Assembly: GCA_035765755.1 (NCBI GenBank)
Contig: DASTWW010000196.1
Location: 1 to 26,313, forward strand
DNA from: DASSKA01 sp035765755
Lineage (GTDB): Bacteria; Actinomycetota; Actinomycetes; Propionibacteriales; Nocardioidaceae
Reading direction: 5' to 3'
DNA length: 26,313 nucleotides
The position numbers were made by a program, and so were the translations under genes. Positions 22,140-26,313 of this stretch are shown piece by piece (within the stretch, counting starts at the first letter, position 1; the number at the start of each line of letters is the position of its first letter). Below the pieces are notes generated by a model that saw only the letters and a program-made list of their open reading frames with translations, did no database searches and was not told the origin of the DNA.

Positions 22140-24925
22140 ACGACGTCGTCGCCGCCCTGCGCCGGGCGGGGGTCGCCGAGGTCGACGACTCCTCCCTGGC
22201 CAGGGCGTTGTACTCCTCCGACGCCTCGTTGTACCGGGTCCCGCCCCGCGTGGTGGTCCGGCCCCGCGACGTGGACGAGCTGCTGGCCACCGTCTCGGTC
22301 TCCGCGGAGACCCGAACCCCGCTGACCCTGCGCGGCGCCGGCACCTCGATGGCCGGCAACGCGGTCGGCACCGGGATCGTGGTGGACACCTCCCGGCACC
22401 TGAACGCGCTGGTCTCGGTCGACCGGGACCGCCGCACCGCACGGGTGCAGCCGGGCATCGTGCACGCCGCCCTGCAGCGCCAGGTGAAGCCGCTCGGGCT
22501 GCGCTTCGGGCCCGACCCGGCCTCGCACTCGCGCTGCACGATCGGCGGGATGATCGGGAACAACGCCTGCGGGGCGCGGGCACTCGGCTACGGCCGCACC
22601 GTCGACAACCTCGTCGACCTCGACGTGGTCACCATCGCCGGGGAGCGGCTGCAGTGGCGCGCCGGCGTGTCGGCTCAGTCCCCGACGCTCGACCGCGTGG
22701 CTGCCGTGGTGGACGAGGACCTGAGCACGGTGCGCACCGAGTTCGGCCGGTTCGGCCGTCAGGTCTCCGGCTACGCCCTCGAGCACCTGCTCCCGGAGCA
22801 CGACCGCCGGGTCGACCGGCTGCTCGTCGGCAGCGAGGGCACCCTGGCGGTGGTGCTCGGCGCGACGGTGAAGCTGGTGGAGGACCCGCCCCACCGCGCC
22901 CTGGCGGTGCTCGGCTTCGACTCGATGGCCGACGCCGCGGACGCGGCGCCCGCGCTCTGCGAGCACGAGCTGGTGGCCTGCGAGGGGATGGACGGCCGGA
23001 TCCTCGACGTGCTGCGGCGACGCAAGGGCGACGCCGGCCTCCCGGAGCTGCCCCGCGGCAAGGCCTGGGCGATGGCCGAGGTGACCGCGGACTCACCGGA
23101 GGAGGCGCGGGCGAGGGCCGAGCGGGTGGCCAAGTCGGTGGACTGCGTGGACCGGCGGGTGTTCGCCGACGAGGCCGAGGTGGCGGCGGTGTGGCGGGTC
23201 CGCGAGGACGGCGCGGGCCTGACCGGCCAGGCCCTCGCCCGGCCCAGCCACGCCGGCTGGGAGGACGCAGCAGTCCCGCCGGACCGGTTGGGCGACTACC
23301 TGCGCGACTTCGACGCGCTGATGAACTCCTACCGGCTCGACGGCCTGCCCTACGGCCACCTCGGCGAGGGCTGCATGCACATCCGCATCAACTTCGAGCT
23401 CGCTGGCGCGGACGGGCTGCGGGCCTTCCGTGAGTTCGTCACCGAGGCCGCGCGGCTGGTCGCGTCGTACGGCGGCACCCTGTCCGGCGAGCACGGGGAC
23501 GGCCGGGCCCGCTCCGAGCTGCTGCCCGCGATGTACTCACCGCGCGCGCTCGGGCTGTTCGCTGCGGTCAAGCACGTCTTCGACCCCGACAACCTGCTCA
23601 ACCCCGGCGTGCTGGTCGACCCGGCACCGGTCGACGCCGACGTACGCCTGGCGCGGCCGCTCGTGGACCCGGCCGGCCGGCTCATGCGGCTGCCGGAGGA
23701 CGACGGCTCGTTCCTGCACGCGGCGCACCGGTGCACCGGCATCGGCAAGTGCCGGGCCGACAACACCGGCAACGGCGGGGTGATGTGCCCGTCGTACCTC
23801 GCTACGGGTGAGGAGAAGGACTCCACCCGCGGCCGGGCCCGGGTGCTGCAGGAGATGCTGAACGGCGAGGTGGTGGACGACGGGTGGGAGTCGCAGGAGG
23901 TGCACGAGGCGCTGGACCTGTGCCTGGCCTGCAAGGGCTGCGCCCGGGACTGCCCGACCGGCATCGACATGGCCACCTACAAGGCCGAGGCTCTCTACCA
24001 GCGCTACCGCGACCGGCTCCGGCCGCGCAGCCACTACACCCTCGGGCGGCTGCCCCAGTGGGCGCGGCTGACCCAGCCGGTGGCGCCCCTCGCCAACCGG
24101 ATGCTCCGGCTGGGCCCGGTGCAGAAGGTGGCCCGGTTCGCCGCCGGCATCGACCAACGCCGCGGGATCCCGCCGTTCTCCCCGGTCAGCCTCAGCCGCT
24201 GGGCCCGGCGCCGGGACCAGGCCGCAGCGGACGTGGTGATCTGGGCGGACTCGTTCACCGACAGCTTCTCCGCGGACGCGGGGCGGGCCGCGGTGGCGCT
24301 GCTGGAAGGCGCGGGTCTGCGGGTCGGCGTGGTCGGCCGGGGCGCCTGCTGCGGGCTGACCTGGATCAGCACCGGCCAGCTGCCCGCCGCCCGGGCGACG
24401 CTGCGCCGCACCCTGCGGATCCTCGACGAGTACGTCTCCGCGGGCATCCCCGTGGTCGGGCTGGAGCCGTCGTGCCTGGCCACCCTGCGCTCGGACGCCG
24501 TGGAGCTCGTCGGTGGCGACCAGGCCACCCGGGTCGCGGCCGGGGTCCGCAGCCTGGCGGAGGTGCTCTCCGGCCTGCAGGGCTACCGGCCGCCGGACCT
24601 GAGCGGGGTGAGCGTCGTCGCGCAGCCGCACTGCCACCACGCCTCGATCATCGGCTGGGAGGCCGACGAGGCGCTGCTGCGCCGCGCCGGCGCCGAGGTG
24701 ACCCGGGTGGGCGGCTGCTGCGGGCTCGCCGGCAACTTCGGGGTCGAGAAGGGTCACTACGAGGTGTCGGTCGCGGTCGCGGAGACCGCTCTCCTGCCCG
24801 CCGTACGACGGGCGGGGGAGGGTGCCGTGGTGCTCGCCGACGGGTTCTCGTGCCGCACCCAGCTCGACGACCTGGCCGGCGTACGCTCGGTGCACCTCGC
24901 GGAGCTGCTGACCGGCTCGTTTTGA
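22136..24925 (+). CDS. Fused FAD-linked / Fe-S 2-hydroxyacid dehydrogenase (D-2-hydroxyglutarate dehydrogenase-like, YdiJ type)
   Basis: This is a 929-residue fusion of a GlcD-like flavoprotein and a GlcF/LutA-like iron-sulfur protein. The FAD-binding PCMH domain occupies about 30-210, with RGAGTSMAGNAVG at 66-78 and GRTVDNLVDLDVVTI. The FAD-oxidase C domain extends to about 500 and contains GHLGEGCMHIRINF and SGEHGDGR. An unusual first cluster motif (Cys533, 539 and 551, with VMCPSYLATGEEKDSTRGRA) and a standard CxxCxxCxxxCP at 596-607 follow. Two CCG domains centre on Cys738/739 and Cys861/862. This layout matches YdiJ-type D-2-hydroxyglutarate dehydrogenases. D-lactate or glycolate dehydrogenase are alternatives. 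I prefer the GTG at 22136, which overlaps the upstream stop (GTGA). A GTG one codon earlier is equally possible. It probably delivers electrons to quinone. Confidence 0.87.
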   Translation: MNDVVAALRRAGVAEVDDSSLARALYSSDASLYRVPPRVVVRPRDVDELLATVSVSAETRTPLTLRGAGTSMAGNAVGTGIVVDTSRHLNALVSVDRDRRTARVQPGIVHAALQRQVKPLGLRFGPDPASHSRCTIGGMIGNNACGARALGYGRTVDNLVDLDVVTIAGERLQWRAGVSAQSPTLDRVAAVVDEDLSTVRTEFGRFGRQVSGYALEHLLPEHDRRVDRLLVGSEGTLAVVLGATVKLVEDPPHRALAVLGFDSMADAADAAPALCEHELVACEGMDGRILDVLRRRKGDAGLPELPRGKAWAMAEVTADSPEEARARAERVAKSVDCVDRRVFADEAEVAAVWRVREDGAGLTGQALARPSHAGWEDAAVPPDRLGDYLRDFDALMNSYRLDGLPYGHLGEGCMHIRINFELAGADGLRAFREFVTEAARLVASYGGTLSGEHGDGRARSELLPAMYSPRALGLFAAVKHVFDPDNLLNPGVLVDPAPVDADVRLARPLVDPAGRLMRLPEDDGSFLHAAHRCTGIGKCRADNTGNGGVMCPSYLATGEEKDSTRGRARVLQEMLNGEVVDDGWESQEVHEALDLCLACKGCARDCPTGIDMATYKAEALYQRYRDRLRPRSHYTLGRLPQWARLTQPVAPLANRMLRLGPVQKVARFAAGIDQRRGIPPFSPVSLSRWARRRDQAAADVVIWADSFTDSFSADAGRAAVALLEGAGLRVGVVGRGACCGLTWISTGQLPAARATLRRTLRILDEYVSAGIPVVGLEPSCLATLRSDAVELVGGDQATRVAAGVRSLAEVLSGLQGYRPPDLSGVSVVAQPHCHHASIIGWEADEALLRRAGAEVTRVGGCCGLAGNFGVEKGHYEVSVAVAETALLPAVRRAGEGAVVLADGFSCRTQLDDLAGVRSVHLAELLTGSF

Positions 24926-24950
24926 CCCTGGTACGGCGACCCGGTAATCT
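24922..24950 (+). promoter_or_regulatory. Predicted strong promoter of the str operon (rpsL-rpsG-fusA)
   Basis: TTGACC (24922-24927) and TAATCT (24945-24950) are separated by exactly 17 bp, a near-consensus sigma70-type promoter. The -35 hexamer overlaps the stop codon of the upstream dehydrogenase. Transcription would begin near 24957. Confidence 0.75.
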
Positions 24951-24956
24951 TTTTCA

Positions 24957-25199
24957 GCGTGCCTGGGACCACCAGGCCATCACGCGTGCTTCCCGAGCCC
25001 CGGGGCGGGCCCCACGGCCCAGGCCCAAGGTTTCAGGAGAGCGGCGTGGCTGCGATCGCAGCGTTCACTCGAATGCTCCTCTGCCGCGGTCAGTCCGCGG
25101 CGGCCAGCGACAAGGGCGACACGCCCGACCGCGGGGGGTGCTCGGAGGGCGTCGCGGTCACCGAAGGAGCCAGTACTACTACCGAAGGGGAACCACGCG
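24957..25199 (+). promoter_or_regulatory. Long structured 5' leader of rpsL
   Basis: About 240 nt lie between the predicted start site and the rpsL GTG. Hairpins are visible at 24961-24977 (GCCTGG/CCAGGC, loop of five) and 25083-25101 (GCCGCGG/CCGCGGC, loop TCAGT), and a GC-rich self-complementary stretch lies near 25001-25026. A GTG at 25046 follows AGGAG at good spacing and could open a leader peptide (MAAIAAFTRMLLCRG), but its frame does not close before rpsL. I do not recognise a described leader or riboswitch class. Confidence 0.45.
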
Positions 25200-25573
<374 letters not shown>

Positions 25574-25574
<1 letters not shown>

Positions 25575-26044
25575 TGCCGCGCAAGGGTCCGGCCCCGAAG
25601 CGCCCGGTCGACGTCGACCCGGTCTTCGGTAGCCCCATCGTCACCCAGCTGGTCAGCAAGGTGCTCCAGGACGGCAAGAAGCAGGTCGCCCAGCGCATCG
25701 TGTACGGCGCCCTCGAGGGCTGCCGCGACAAGACCGGCACCGACCCCGTGGTCACCCTGAAGCGGGCTCTCGACAACGTCAAGCCCACCCTCGAGGTCCG
25801 CAGCCGGCGGGTCGGTGGCGCCACCTACCAGGTGCCCGTCGAGGTGAAGGCCGGCCGGTCCACCACGCTGGCGCTGCGCTGGCTGGTCAGCTACGCGCAG
25901 GCCCGCCGGGAGAAGACCATGGCCGAGCGGCTGATGAACGAGATCCTGGACGCCTCCAACGGCCTCGGTGCCGCGGTCAAGCGTCGCGAGGACACCCACA
26001 AGATGGCCGAGTCGAACAAGGCCTTCGCCCACTACCGCTGGTGA
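25574..26044 (+). CDS. rpsG: 30S ribosomal protein S7
   Basis: This is ribosomal protein S7, 156 residues, the primary 16S rRNA 3'-domain binder. Family blocks include PVFGSPIVTQLVSKVLQDGKK, LEVRSRRVGGATYQVPVEV and the C-terminal MAESNKAFAHYRW, which is a standard end for the actinobacterial protein. The ATG overlaps the rpsL stop (TAATG), indicating translational coupling, and AAGGAGAAGAG in the last codons of rpsL supplies the ribosome site. In many bacteria S7 represses its own operon by binding its mRNA. Whether the downstream hairpins here serve that role is not shown. Confidence 0.99.
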
Positions 26045-26047
26045 CCA

Positions 26048-26062
26048 CCGGCGGTACGCCGG
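26048..26062 (+). repeat. Small inverted repeat just after rpsG
   Basis: CCGGCG/CGCCGG with loop GTA, a perfect 6-bp stem beginning three bases after the rpsG stop. It is too short to be confidently a terminator. It could be an attenuator or processing site inside the str operon. Confidence 0.4.
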
Positions 26063-26099
26063 AACAAGACCGCGTGCCGAGGTTGTTTCCGACCTTAGG

Positions 26100-26119
26100 C
26101 TGCGTACGACGTACCGCAG
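26100..26119 (+). repeat. Imperfect inverted repeat in the rpsG-fusA gap
   Basis: CTGCGTAC pairs with GTACCGCAG with one bulged C and loop GAC. It lies 59 bases before the fusA start, in a 133-bp gap otherwise free of genes. A TAGGCT box at 26096-26101 just ahead could be a -10 element for a fusA promoter, but no matching -35 is seen. Confidence 0.35.
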
Positions 26120-26177
26120 GCTGCCTCCAGTAGGCACACACCCACGCATACGCGCAACGAACCAAGGAATCGAAGCA

Positions 26178-26313
26178 GTGGCTGTCGACATCACCACCGA
26201 CCTGAACAAGGTCCGCAACATCGGCATCATGGCGCACATCGACGCCGGCAAGACCACCACCACCGAGCGGATCCTGTTCTACACCGGCATCACCTACAAG
26301 ATCGGTGAGGTCC
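26178..26313 (+). CDS. fusA: Elongation factor G, N-terminal part (3' truncated by window)
   Basis: This is the first 45 codons of translation elongation factor G, the GTPase that drives ribosomal translocation. The GTG start at 26178 is preceded by AAGGAA about eight bases upstream and gives MAVDITTDLNKVRNIGIMAHIDAGKTTTTER. The P-loop AHIDAGKTTT is at residues 19-28, followed by ILFYTGITYKIGEV leading into switch I. Gene order rpsL-rpsG-fusA is the conserved str operon, so this is EF-G and not another translational GTPase. The rest lies beyond the window. Confidence 0.97.
   Translation, partial: MAVDITTDLNKVRNIGIMAHIDAGKTTTTERILFYTGITYKIGEV

Overview
The window is high-GC DNA from an actinobacterium. 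The evidence is the mkl-YrbE-Mce lipid-import operon, TTG/GTG starts on housekeeping genes, GTGA/ATGA stop-start overlaps, TAnnnT -10 boxes placed directly ahead of start codons, and a remnant of a DUF222/HNH (13E12-type) endonuclease gene. I would place it near Nocardioidaceae, but this is inferred from overall character and not from any search.

Layout. (1) 1-11948, all + strand: the 3' end of the Mce ATPase gene (mkl/mceG), two YrbE/MlaE permeases, seven consecutive Mce proteins and two Mce-associated membrane proteins, almost all translationally coupled. Canonical actinobacterial operons carry six Mce genes (A-F). Here the A position is occupied by two tandem, closely related MceA paralogues. 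(2) 11949-12920: a decayed DUF222/HNH gene with its own leaderless-type -10 box, about 240 bp of unassigned DNA, and a recognisable sigma70-type promoter plus leader for rpoB. (3) 12921-20311: rpoB and rpoC, closed by a 16-bp perfect GC-rich hairpin. (4) 20399-24925: a tight three-gene unit of a NUDIX hydrolase, a hydroxyacid-oxoacid transhydrogenase (HOT)-type iron alcohol dehydrogenase, and a fused FAD/Fe-S 2-hydroxyacid dehydrogenase. The last two suggest a 4-hydroxybutyrate oxidation cycle with 2-hydroxyglutarate as the shuttle. (5) 24922-26313: a near-consensus promoter overlapping the previous stop codon, a ~245-nt leader, rpsL, rpsG and the start of fusA (the str operon).

How the parts work together. 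The Mce block should encode one envelope-spanning lipid importer: ATPase, two permeases, a hetero-oligomer of MCE proteins and accessory membrane proteins. Seven MCE chains do not fit the six positions of a heterohexamer, so the MceA pair is the most interesting anomaly in the window. The rpoBC and str genes are ordinary information-processing genes. The NUDIX-HOT-FAD/FeS unit sits between them with its own apparent promoter. No RNA genes, insertion sequences, CRISPR arrays or phage genes were seen.
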